Positions 49,622-58,313 of a stretch of 64,000 nt of DNA are shown in pieces. The translations under genes and the position numbers were made by a program. The stretch is from Clostridia bacterium. Its GTDB lineage: Bacteria; Bacillota; DTU025. Every line of letters starts with the position of its first letter. Position 1 is the stretch's first letter. The notes under the pieces were generated by a model, which was given only the letters and a program-made list of their open reading frames with translations, did not search any database and was not told where the DNA came from. Where the stretch lies: NCBI GenBank assembly GCA_034926675.1, contig JAYFQW010000010.1, positions 24,953 to 88,952 on the forward strand. The letters run 5' to 3'.

Positions 49622-50539
49622 CTAACCTCCCACCACCCTCACTTCTGGAACAAGCTCCACTCCGAACTTCTCATAAACAGTCCTCTTCACGACGTCCATC
49701 AGGATCAGCACATCCCGCGCAGTCGCCCCGCTAGCGTTCACAATGAAGTTCGCATGCACATTCGATATCTCTGCGCCGCCCACTCGCATTCCCTTGAGCC
49801 CGGCGGCATCGATGTATCTGCCCGCTCCGCGGCCAGATGGGTTCTGAAAGACACACCCGGCGCTGGGAAGATGCAGGGGCTGCTTGATCCTGCGGTCTTT
49901 CATGTACCCTGCCATCCTCGCTGCAACATCGTGGGGAACGCCTGGTTTCAGCGAAAGCACCGCCTCGTACGCCACTGCATCTCCGTGGGATAGCCTGCTC
50001 GATTTCTGACCAAACTGCATCTCCTCAGCGGTCCTCGTCGAGATCGAACCGTCGAGACCTGCAGTCATCACCTCTCTAGTGACATCGCCTACGGTGCTCG
50101 AGTAGGCGCCGGCGTTCATGGCCAATGCCCCTCCAAGAGAACCCGGTATTCCCACCGCCCATTCGAGGCCAGACAGCCCTCGTTCGGCGCAGACCCTGGC
50201 GAGCGCTGGCAGGCTGACGCCGCATCCCGCCTTAACCTGCGTGGAATTGAATGAGATCCTGTCTAGGCCCGGGCCGATCCGAAGGACCACCCCGCGTATG
50301 CCTTCATCGGCGACAAGAAGATTGGTCCCATTCCCCAATACGAAAACAGGCAACCCCTCATTCCATGCCCACGAAAGAACAGTAATGAGGGACTCGCTAT
50401 CGTGCGGCGAAACAATCACGTCGGCCGGGCCACCGATCTGGAACGATGTATGGTTGCTCATGGGCTCGTTCCGGAGTATCACCCCACTGAACGAGAGTGC
50501 CAGACGCGTGACCTGTTCATCGGTGACCATGCTCGCCAT
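49622..50539 (-). CDS. murB: UDP-N-acetylenolpyruvoylglucosamine reductase
   Basis: A 305-residue FAD enzyme that reduces UDP-GlcNAc-enolpyruvate. FAD-binding VLGNGTNLLVADEGIRGVV, GIPGSLGGALAMNAGAYSS, the proton-donor region SAGCVFQNPSGRGAGRYID AGLKG, and a final Glu-containing VELVPEVRVVGG show the short type without the Tyr loop. The residue in the donor position is Cys rather than Ser, as in a number of Bacillota. ATG 50537-50539 follows GGTGG by seven bases; longer open frame into murC not supported. Confidence 0.95.
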   Translation of the reverse strand: MASMVTDEQVTRLALSFSGVILRNEPMSNHTSFQIGGPADVIVSPHDSESLITVLSWAWNEGLPVFVLGNGTNLLVADEGIRGVVLRIGPGLDRISFNSTQVKAGCGVSLPALARVCAERGLSGLEWAVGIPGSLGGALAMNAGAYSSTVGDVTREVMTAGLDGSISTRTAEEMQFGQKSSRLSHGDAVAYEAVLSLKPGVPHDVAARMAGYMKDRRIKQPLHLPSAGCVFQNPSGRGAGRYIDAAGLKGMRVGGAEISNVHANFIVNASGATARDVLILMDVVKRTVYEKFGVELVPEVRVVGG

Positions 50540-50543
50540 CGAT

Positions 50544-51941
50544 TTACCACCGCCCATCCCGAGATGGCCCGGGGCATGCCCCCGAGCGGAGTAGCTCTTC
50601 GGCAAAGCTCCGCGATGTCCTGTATATGTCTCCGGCGCCCATGGTCACTATGGTGTCGCCGGGACGCGCCGTTTCTGACATGAACCGCTCCAGAGCGCCT
50701 TTGTCAGGCAGGTATACAACGGGCCTGCCCTCATAGGCCGCAATGCGCTCCGCAAGGTCCTGGCCAGATACGCCCGGAATCGGCGATTCGCCCGTGCCTT
50801 CATAGTAGATCTCGGTCACGGCTATCAGATCGGCAAGGCTGAACGACCTGGCGAATTCATCCCGCAAGAGCCTAGTGCGGGAGAACCTCTGAGGCTGGAA
50901 CACCGCCACAAGCCGTCCGCGGATTGCCTGCCTGATGGCCCCCAGGGTAGCTCGTATCTCGGCTGGGTGATGGGCATAGTCATCCACGACCACAATGTCG
51001 TTCACCTGCGCCAACACCTGGCATCTGCGGTCAGCTCCAGTGTACTTCGCCAAGGCCCTCCGAATGGCATCGAAGTCCAGTCCAATCTGATCGCACACAG
51101 CGATTGCCGCCAGGGCATTACTCATGTTATGCATTCCAGGCACCAAAAGCTCTACTTGCCCTAGGGCTACTCCGCGGTGAAGGGCCAGGAAGCGGGAGCC
51201 AAAACCCGAGGCACGATACTCAGTAGCGGTATAGTCGGCCTCCGATGCCACCCCGTATCGCACTATTCGCCGCTTGAGTTCAGACGCTGCCAGCGCCACA
51301 TTCGGATCATCGGCGCACAACACCGCAAAACCCAGTGGCTTGATTCTCGACAGGTACTCAGAGAAACCATCGAGGATGCCTTCGAAGGTTCCATAGTGAT
51401 CGCGGTGGTCATCATCGATATTCGTCACCACGGCAATCTCGGGGTCGAGTTTGAGGAACGATCCGTAGGCCTCATCGGCCTCTGCAATCATGAAATCGCC
51501 GCTCCCAGCCCTGCCTCCACTGGCCAACCAGGGAAGCCCGGCGCCAACGGCGATGGTGGGATCAAGCCCGGCTTCAGTGAGTATCAGAGCTATCATCCCT
51601 GAGGTCGTGGTCTTGCCGTGGGTGCCAGTGACCCCGATTCCTCTACGCGTGCGCATGATCTCTCCGAGCATCTCCGCCCTGCTCACTATCGAAACGCCTG
51701 CGAGCTGCGCCGCTTTCAGTTCCGGATCGTCGGCTGGAACCGCCGCCGATGCCACCACCATATTCGCGCGGACTGCCCTATCCGGGTCGTGCCCTTGATA
51801 TACCTCAGCTCCTAGGGCGGACATGTCCTCCAGATGTGGCGAATAACGGACATCGGACCCGGATACCGATGCCCCAAGCCCTATCATTATCTGAGCGAGC
51901 GGACTCATCCCGCTTCCACCTATTCCGATAAAATGCACCCG
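50544..51941 (-). CDS. murC: UDP-N-acetylmuramate-L-alanine ligase
   Basis: A 465-residue Mur ligase adding L-Ala to UDP-MurNAc. The N-terminal Rossmann motif HFIGIGGSGMSPLAQIM is MurC-specific; the P-loop is GTHGKTTTSGM (about 107-117); later VVTNIDDDHRDHYG and VVDDYAHHPAEIRATL are typical. ATG 51939-51941, with GGATGGCGG just upstream. It follows murG after a 60-base gap and precedes murB by four bases. There is no separate murD in the window. Confidence 0.95.
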   Translation of the reverse strand, partial: RVHFIGIGGSGMSPLAQIMIGLGASVSGSDVRYSPHLEDMSALGAEVYQGHDPDRAVRANMVVASAAVPADDPELKAAQLAGVSIVSRAEMLGEIMRTRRGIGVTGTHGKTTTSGMIALILTEAGLDPTIAVGAGLPWLASGGRAGSGDFMIAEADEAYGSFLKLDPEIAVVTNIDDDHRDHYGTFEGILDGFSEYLSRIKPLGFAVLCADDPNVALAASELKRRIVRYGVASEADYTATEYRASGFGSRFLALHRGVALGQVELLVPGMHNMSNALAAIAVCDQIGLDFDAIRRALAKYTGADRRCQVLAQVNDIVVVDDYAHHPAEIRATLGAIRQAIRGRLVAVFQPQRFSRTRLLRDEFARSFSLADLIAVTEIYYEGTGESPIPGVSGQDLAERIAAYEGRPVVYLPDKGALERFMSETARPGDTIVTMGAGDIYRTSRSFAEELLRSGACPGPSRDGRW

Positions 51942-52001
51942 CATTCCGCCATCCAAATGGCTGCACCTCTCCTGCCCATCAGCAACTTGCACGCTGCTAT
52001 T

Positions 52002-53210
52002 CTATGCCTTTTGCCCTTTCCGAGAGCATGTCCAACCCACTGCCCGCTCCACGCAGTCCGCCACCCGTGCAGTCGCGTCCGGTATTCCCGCCGCTCGTGC
52101 CGAATCCCCCATCTGCCGAAGAGCGGACGGAGACGAGATGAGCGACACCACATGTGCAGTCAGGGATTCAGGTGTGAGATCCCGATCCAGGATCACCCTT
52201 GCTGCGCCCCTGGCTGCCATCGCCCTGGCATTCTTCTCCTGAACGTTGTCAGGCACGTATGGGTGAGGAACCAACACCGCCGGCACTCCTCTGGCAGCGA
52301 GTTCGGCCAGGGTAATGGCGCCTGACCTCGATACCACAAGGTCGGCGCAGGCCAGGGCCTGGGGCATATTGTAAATGTATGGCATCAGTATAAGATCTCC
52401 GCTGCCTGAACGCCCTATACCGTCGGGCCCAACGATCACAGGGAGTTCGGCAGCCCCTGCCAACCGAACCGCAGTATCGAATTTCCCCTTCCCGCATGCC
52501 AGGACGAGCTGAACACCGTGATCACACCTGAGTTCGCGCCCGGCGGCAGCCGCGATGAACGCCTTGTTGATCGTCTCCGAGCCCTGGCTGCCTCCGAAAG
52601 CCAGCACCACTTTGCGCCTGGGGTTCAGCCCCAACGAGCGGATCCCTTCATCCCGCGATGCACTCATGACATCTGCGCGGATTGGATTGCCTGTGAGCAC
52701 CGCCCTCTCCGGGCGGCGAAGGAACCGCCTCGACTCCTCCCAGCTGATGGCCACCGTCTGCGCGGATCGGGACAGCATGCGATTGGTGACACCCGGAACC
52801 ACGTTCTGTTCGTGGATGATCAAGGGGCATCCTAGAAGTACGGCTGCAAGCCCGACCGGGCCAGAGGCGTAGCCTCCTGTGCCGATTACTGCGGTTGGGC
52901 GGAATCCCCTTATAATAGCAACCGACTGGAACACGCCCTGAACTGCTCGAAATGCCGTGGCAATGGTGTCGGCGGAAAGCTTCCTCCGGAAACCCGATAC
53001 CCTGATCGCCCGAAAAGGAAACCCCTCACGCGGAACCAGATCTCTCTCAAGGCCCCGGTCTCCTCCAACGAAGAGAATCTCTGCGCCAGGATGCCTCGAG
53101 AGGAGTTCGCGCCCTATCGATATCGCCGGATATATGTGCCCGCCTGTTCCCCCGCCCGCCAGAATGAACCTCAGGCGCTGGGCGGAGGTTAAGTCACTGA
53201 TAGCCAAGCT
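52002..53210 (-). CDS. murG: UDP-GlcNAc:lipid I N-acetylglucosaminyltransferase
   Basis: A 402-residue GT28 glycosyltransferase, peripheral at the inner leaflet, that converts lipid I to lipid II. GGGTGGHIYPAISIGREL (residues about 20-37), GTGGYASGPVGLAAVLLG, IIHEQNVVPGVTNRML, LAFGGSQGSETIN and the donor-site region VSRSGAITLAELAARGVPA VLVPHP identify it. It is slightly longer than usual (about 365), with additional residues at both ends. ATG 53208-53210 lies four bases after GAGGAG. Confidence 0.95.
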   Translation of the reverse strand, partial: SLAISDLTSAQRLRFILAGGGTGGHIYPAISIGRELLSRHPGAEILFVGGDRGLERDLVPREGFPFRAIRVSGFRRKLSADTIATAFRAVQGVFQSVAIIRGFRPTAVIGTGGYASGPVGLAAVLLGCPLIIHEQNVVPGVTNRMLSRSAQTVAISWEESRRFLRRPERAVLTGNPIRADVMSASRDEGIRSLGLNPRRKVVLAFGGSQGSETINKAFIAAAAGRELRCDHGVQLVLACGKGKFDTAVRLAGAAELPVIVGPDGIGRSGSGDLILMPYIYNMPQALACADLVVSRSGAITLAELAARGVPAVLVPHPYVPDNVQEKNARAMAARGAARVILDRDLTPESLTAHVVSLISSPSALRQMGDSARAAGIPDATARVADCVERAVGWTCSRKGQKA

Positions 53211-53278
53211 CATGCCACTCCTCATCCGGGCCCACGGCTCACATGGGGCCGCGCCGCGCAAGGCCGCCCGGGACGTCT

Positions 53279-54382
53279 CTATCTCTGCCCTACATGGCTG
53301 GATATGTTCAATAGTATGCCTATACTGGCCAGCGTAGGCAGGAGTGAAGACCCTCCGGCGCTGATCAGCGGCAGGGTGATGCCAGTTATGGGCATCGAAC
53401 CGGTCACAACCGCGATGTTCATGAGGGCCTGCAGTGCAATCATTACCGTAATGCCTGCTGCGAGTACGGAGCCGAACGCATCAGGCGCCTGCATGGCAGT
53501 GCGGAAGCCCCTCACCGCGAACAGAACGTACAGGGCAATCACCGTTGCAGTGCCAAGGAAACCGAGTTCCTCTCCGATTATGGCGAAGATGAAGTCGGTG
53601 TGCTGCTCAGGGAGGTAGAAGCACTTCTGCCGGGATAACCCCAGCCCCACGCCTACCAGCCCTCCCGACCCAAGGGCGAGAAGCGACTGTATTATGTGGA
53701 ACCCGGAATCCAGCGGATCTGCCCACGGGTCCATGAAGGATGTCAGCCTTCGCATCCGGTATGGCTCCGATTTCGCCAGGAGGTAGATCACGGGGACGGC
53801 AAGTGACCCGATGCCTAGGAGATGCCCGACATTGCATCCCGCCACCATCACCGTGAGACCGCCCACACCCACCAAGGTAATGGCGGTGCCGAGATCAGGT
53901 TCTGCGAATACGAGAAGCGCAGCCACCCCCACCACAGACAGGGGCACAATGATCCCGCGAAGGAAATCCTTCACTCGCTCCTGCGGCCCTGAAAGGTATG
54001 CCGCGAGCCACATCACCAAGAACAGTTTGGCGAACTCGGATGGTTGGAATCGCGCGAAGCCAAAACCGAGCCACCGCCTTGATCCAGCCACCAGCTTTCC
54101 GATGCCAGGCACAAGCACCAAGGCCAATGAGCCCACACCTACGACAGCGAGTACGCCCGCGGTCTTCTCCCATACATGGTAGTTGATCCTCATCGCCAGC
54201 AGAAGCCCGGCGAGGCCGATCACCGCCCACAGGGATTGCCGCTTGAGGTAGTGATACGGATCTCCCTGTTCATAGAAGGACGTCACAGAGCTCGCACTGA
54301 ACACCATGACTATTCCTATCCCAAGCAGCGCAAGTGCGACTATGAGCAAGACCAGGTCCGGAAGACCTCGCCGATCACGCAT
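53279..54382 (-). CDS. ftsW: FtsW/SpoVE-type peptidoglycan polymerase
   Basis: A 367-residue SEDS protein with ten hydrophobic segments. GSRRWLGFGFARFQPSEFAK LFLV, PDLGTAITLVGVGGL, the catalytic-site Asp in FMDPWADPLDSGFHIIQSLL, and GITLPLISAGGSSLL are family hallmarks. It polymerises lipid II with a class B PBP (the PBP at 58313-60484). It could serve in both vegetative division and sporulation (SpoVE role). ATG 54380-54382 follows GGGGG by five bases. The gene normally preceding it, murD, is absent: only 25 bases separate it from mraY. Confidence 0.94.
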   Translation of the reverse strand: MRDRRGLPDLVLLIVALALLGIGIVMVFSASSVTSFYEQGDPYHYLKRQSLWAVIGLAGLLLAMRINYHVWEKTAGVLAVVGVGSLALVLVPGIGKLVAGSRRWLGFGFARFQPSEFAKLFLVMWLAAYLSGPQERVKDFLRGIIVPLSVVGVAALLVFAEPDLGTAITLVGVGGLTVMVAGCNVGHLLGIGSLAVPVIYLLAKSEPYRMRRLTSFMDPWADPLDSGFHIIQSLLALGSGGLVGVGLGLSRQKCFYLPEQHTDFIFAIIGEELGFLGTATVIALYVLFAVRGFRTAMQAPDAFGSVLAAGITVMIALQALMNIAVVTGSMPITGITLPLISAGGSSLLPTLASIGILLNISSHVGQR

Positions 54383-54407
54383 GCCAACCCCCCACATTCC
54401 GCGCGGT

Positions 54408-55373
54408 TCACAGAGCCATGAAGCCGAGAACCCCGAAGAAAGCAGCGACGATCCAGAATCTCACCACCACCTGGGTTTCCGGCACTCCCGAGAGCTCGAA
54501 ATGGTGATGGATAGGCGCCATCCTGAACACGCGCTTCCCCGTCAGTCTGAAAGACGCAACCTGGATGATATCAGAGAGAGTCTCCATGACGTACACCCCT
54601 CCGATGATCACCAGTATGAACTCCGTCTTGGTGAGCACGGCCATGCAAGCGAGGGCAGCCCCTAGGGCGAGGGAGCCGGTGTCGCCCATGAATACACGGG
54701 CAGGGTAGGCATTCCACCAGACGAACCCCAGACACGCCCCGCCAACTGCGCCTGCGAACACCGCCATCTCGGCGTTTCCGATGCTCCTGGCCACCGCAAG
54801 GTAGGCAAAGGAGGCGACTGCCACCGTTCCGCCAGCTAGTCCGTCAAGCCCATCGGTGAGGTTTACGCCATTAGTGGCCGAGATGAGCACGAGGGCCACG
54901 AATGGAATCTTCCAAATGCCAAGGTCGATGAGGCGACCGTGGGTGAACGGCACAATAACCGCCGACCCGAGGTTCGGCGAGGCGTAGGCGTACATGCCCA
55001 GGATGATGCCTAGCGCGCCCTGTAAGAGCAGTTTGTGTCTGGCCCGGAGGCCTAGAGACCGATGGGCTACCACGGATACGTAGTCATCGGCCATTCCGAT
55101 AAGCCCACATCCCGTTGTGATGAACAGAGCCCACGGGAGTTCATTGAAAGACCGGCTTCCGGAGACTGCTCCGATGACCACGGCTGCCAACATGATGACC
55201 CCGCCCATGCTAGGAGTGCCAGACTTCTTCAGGTGCGAGGCTGGTCCATCGGTCCTCACCACCTGCCCGTACTTGAGCCTTCGCAGATATCCGATTACCG
55301 GCGGCCCGATCAGAAGGCTCACTGCCAGAGCCACTGTCCCAGATACTGCGGAACGCATAAGAACCTCGCTCAC
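54408..55373 (-). CDS. mraY: Phospho-N-acetylmuramoyl-pentapeptide-transferase
   Basis: A 321-residue polytopic enzyme that makes lipid I. GTPSMGGVIMLAAVVIGA, MADDYVSVVAHRSLGLRARH KLLLQ, NGVNLTDGLDGLAGGTV and FMGDTGSLALGAALACM, then RMAPIHHHFELSGVPETQVV, hold the conserved aspartates and His motif. Starts at GTG 55371-55373, overlapping the murF stop by four bases (GTGA). Length normal. Confidence 0.96.
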   Translation of the reverse strand: MSEVLMRSAVSGTVALAVSLLIGPPVIGYLRRLKYGQVVRTDGPASHLKKSGTPSMGGVIMLAAVVIGAVSGSRSFNELPWALFITTGCGLIGMADDYVSVVAHRSLGLRARHKLLLQGALGIILGMYAYASPNLGSAVIVPFTHGRLIDLGIWKIPFVALVLISATNGVNLTDGLDGLAGGTVAVASFAYLAVARSIGNAEMAVFAGAVGGACLGFVWWNAYPARVFMGDTGSLALGAALACMAVLTKTEFILVIIGGVYVMETLSDIIQVASFRLTGKRVFRMAPIHHHFELSGVPETQVVVRFWIVAAFFGVLGFMAL

Positions 55374-56797
55374 GCCAACTCACCCTGCCCGTCTTCACCC
55401 TGCACGAGGGAAGCGACAATCTCCTCCATGTGCATCCCCCTCGACCCCTTAACAAGCACCACATCGCCTTCTCGTGCGAGGACCGTCGCGGCGGCGGCGG
55501 CCGCAGCGTTGTCGCCGCATTCCAACACCATATCGTTGCGTAGTCCCTCTTCCCGCGCCGCTCTTGCGAGATCTGACGCGTGGGCGCCCACAGCCACTAT
55601 TCCGGCAACGCCTGCCCTTGCCGCATGCCTTCCGACTCGGGCATGGGCGCATGCGCTCGCCTGCCCAAGTTCGAGCATCTCTCCCATGACGGCAATAACC
55701 CGCCTGCCTGCAGCGTGGACAACCGCAGCATCGATGGCGCACTCCATGGACGCAGGGTTCGCATTGTAGCTGTCATCTATCACCACGTACCCGGCAGGCG
55801 CAGGTTGGAACTGCATTCGCATGGATGAGGGCGCGAAAGAGGCCAGCCCGGCCGCCATGGCTTCCGCGTCCATCCCGAACTCGATTCCCACCGCCAAAGC
55901 CGCCAAGGCGTTCACCACATTGTGCATGCCTGGCAAGGGAACAGTGAACCTGATTGCCCTCTCCGCCATGCCCGACGCCCCAAGTGTGAAGCTGGAACTA
56001 CCTGATTGCAGATCAACGGCGTCCGGCCGGATCAAGCAGTGATCCCCAAGGCCGTATAGTATCACTCGGACTCCGGCCTTGGCCGAGGCGCCCATGGCCC
56101 TGGTCAACGGATCATCGCCATTGAGGATCGCCGCTCCTCCGGGCTCGAGAGCCTCGATGAGCTCTGCCTTGGCGACAGCGGTATTCTCTCTCGATCCAAG
56201 GAGCTCAATGTGGGCGTCGCCCACGTTTGTGATAACGCCCATAGTAGGGCGCACAATCTGCGCCAAGCTTGCGATCTGCCCGCGGCCTCTCATAGCCATT
56301 TCAACCACTGCACAGTCGTGCTCAGACCCCATTCCGAGCACCGTGAGGGGTACGCCGATCTCATTGTTCTGATTCCCAGCCGTGGACGCCACACGGCGCC
56401 TCGACGACAGGACCGATGCGATCATGTCCTTTGTCGTTGTCTTGCCGGCACTGCCCGTAACGCCCACTACTGGCAGGTTCAGCGCCTGCCGGTGAACGGC
56501 GGCCAGTGCGCCCAGAGCCGCCAGCGTGTCAGTGACATGGATCACGCCGAATCTCGGATCTAGGGCCTTCGCGTCATTCGGAATTCTCGACACCACGGCG
56601 CCAGCGGCGCCGGCAGCTGCAGCAGCTTCCACGAATGCGTGCCCGTCCCCTCGCTCTCCACGCAAAGCAAAGAAGATGGCGGAAGGCCCGGCAAGCCTCG
56701 AATCCACTACCGCAAAACGGACCTCACGGCCTGCATCTCCCGACTGCAAGGTTCCCCCAACTGCCGAGGCAACCTGGGCTAGGGTGTATGAAAACAA
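55370..56797 (-). CDS. murF: UDP-N-acetylmuramoyl-tripeptide-D-alanyl-D-alanine ligase
   Basis: A 475-residue Mur ligase that adds D-Ala-D-Ala. Substrate domain VVDSRLAGPSAIFFALRGER DGH, P-loop VTGSAGKTTTKDMIASVL (113-130), AGNQNNEIGVPLTVL and VIDDSYNANPASMECAID are MurF hallmarks. The C-terminal domain has VMGEMLELGQ and VLVKGSRGMHMEEIV. TTG start at 56795-56797 with GGGAG upstream, two bases from the murE stop. Confidence 0.95.
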   Translation of the reverse strand: MFSYTLAQVASAVGGTLQSGDAGREVRFAVVDSRLAGPSAIFFALRGERGDGHAFVEAAAAAGAAGAVVSRIPNDAKALDPRFGVIHVTDTLAALGALAAVHRQALNLPVVGVTGSAGKTTTKDMIASVLSSRRRVASTAGNQNNEIGVPLTVLGMGSEHDCAVVEMAMRGRGQIASLAQIVRPTMGVITNVGDAHIELLGSRENTAVAKAELIEALEPGGAAILNGDDPLTRAMGASAKAGVRVILYGLGDHCLIRPDAVDLQSGSSSFTLGASGMAERAIRFTVPLPGMHNVVNALAALAVGIEFGMDAEAMAAGLASFAPSSMRMQFQPAPAGYVVIDDSYNANPASMECAIDAAVVHAAGRRVIAVMGEMLELGQASACAHARVGRHAARAGVAGIVAVGAHASDLARAAREEGLRNDMVLECGDNAAAAAAATVLAREGDVVLVKGSRGMHMEEIVASLVQGEDGQGELA

Positions 56798-56798
56798 G

Positions 56799-58313
56799 TC
56801 AAATCAGCTCCCTGATCGCGGCGCGCGCCACTTCCCTGTCATCGAAGTGGATCGTCCTATCCCGAAATATCTGGTAGGTCTCATGACCCTTGCCTGCTAT
56901 GAGAACCACATCTCCACGCCGCGCCCATCCAATCGCCGTACGGATCGCCTGCGCCCGGTCAGGCTCCACGACCCATCGTCCATCCCGGCAGCCCATTCCG
57001 CCGATGATCTCACCGATTATCGCATTCGGCGCCTCGCTTCTGGGATTGTCCGAGGTGACGATGGTCAGGTCCGCCATCTCCGCGGATATCCTCCCCATAA
57101 GCTGGCGCTTGGTTCGGTCGCGGTCACCGCCGCATCCGAACACGGATATGACGCGGCCCTGAGCCATCTCTCGGGCAGTCGCAAGTACATTGGCCAGGGA
57201 ATCCGGAGAATGGGCGTAGTCCACAATCACGGCGAAATCTTGCCCTTCCGACACCGCTTCAAACCGCCCGGGGACTCCCGGGAAATGCTCGACCGCGACA
57301 GCAGCGGGCTCAAGCTCAACTCCTAAGGCGCGAGCCGCGGCTATGGCGGCCATCGAGTTGTACACATTGAACGCGCCAACAAGAGATGACGACACTCGCA
57401 CCGACGAGGCGCCTTCCCGCAGCATATATGCGAGCCCCCTGCCGCCAGGTGAAATGTCCTCCGCTCGGAAGTCGGCGTTCGCGCCACGCTGTGAGTAGGT
57501 GATTACCTCCGCTCCACCGCTCTGTGCAGCGGCAATCATCGAAGCCCCGTACGGGTCGTCCAGATTGATGACTGCCCTCTTCGGCCAGGGCTTGGCGTCA
57601 CGCCTGCCGTAGGCGCCTAGGGTGCGGAAGAAACCCGCCTTGGCGTCGACGTAGTTCTCGAGCGTCCTGTGGAAGTCCATGTGGTCATGGCCGATATTCG
57701 TGAAAACGCCAACATCGAAATCGATATGAGCGATCCTGCCAAGGGACACGGCATGAGATGATACTTCCATCACACAATGGGTCTGCCCAGCTGCCGCCAT
57801 TTCGTGCATTAGCTTCTGAATGTCCGCGGCTTCAGGTGTGGTGTTGGGCGCAGGGACGACGCTCCCGCCCGCGCGGTAGGAAATGGTGCCCAAAAGCCCT
57901 GCGGGGCGCCCTGCCCATTCGAGTATCGAGTGCAGGATACTGGCAGTCGTCGTCTTCCCCTTGGTTCCTGTCACTCCCGCAACACTCAGCACAGATGAGG
58001 GGTCGCCGTACAGCGCAGTGGCCATGTCTCCCAGAGCCGCCCTGGCATCAACGGCCTTTACGACTGCTGTCCCCGCCGGGACGTCAATATCCCTCGATAC
58101 AAGCACCGCGCTTGCACCGCGGGAGATAGCATCGGAAACGAAACTGTGGCCATCAATGTTGGCCCCCACGAAAGCTGCGAACAGCACGCCTGCCCCGGAA
58201 ACGCGTCGCGAATCGTACACGAGGCTCCCGATCATGGCGTCGGCGTCGCCATGGAGTTCGCATCCTGGAGTGCGGGCAACGAGTTCGCCCAGACTCATCT
58301 GTGGCATCTGCAT
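56799..58313 (-). CDS. murE: UDP-MurNAc-L-Ala-D-Glu:meso-diaminopimelate ligase
   Basis: A 504-residue Mur ligase. DSRRVSGAGVLFAAFVGANI DGH, P-loop VTGTKGKTTTASILHSIL (114-131), NTTPEAADIQKLMHEM and MEVSSHAVSLGRI are present. The amino-acid specificity motif reads SDNPRSEAP, the DNPR form of enzymes that add meso-diaminopimelate, so the cell wall is predicted to be of the DAP type. The ATG follows GGAGGACTG and overlaps the PBP stop by one base. Confidence 0.95.
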   Translation of the reverse strand: MQMPQMSLGELVARTPGCELHGDADAMIGSLVYDSRRVSGAGVLFAAFVGANIDGHSFVSDAISRGASAVLVSRDIDVPAGTAVVKAVDARAALGDMATALYGDPSSVLSVAGVTGTKGKTTTASILHSILEWAGRPAGLLGTISYRAGGSVVPAPNTTPEAADIQKLMHEMAAAGQTHCVMEVSSHAVSLGRIAHIDFDVGVFTNIGHDHMDFHRTLENYVDAKAGFFRTLGAYGRRDAKPWPKRAVINLDDPYGASMIAAAQSGGAEVITYSQRGANADFRAEDISPGGRGLAYMLREGASSVRVSSSLVGAFNVYNSMAAIAAARALGVELEPAAVAVEHFPGVPGRFEAVSEGQDFAVIVDYAHSPDSLANVLATAREMAQGRVISVFGCGGDRDRTKRQLMGRISAEMADLTIVTSDNPRSEAPNAIIGEIIGGMGCRDGRWVVEPDRAQAIRTAIGWARRGDVVLIAGKGHETYQIFRDRTIHFDDREVARAAIRELI

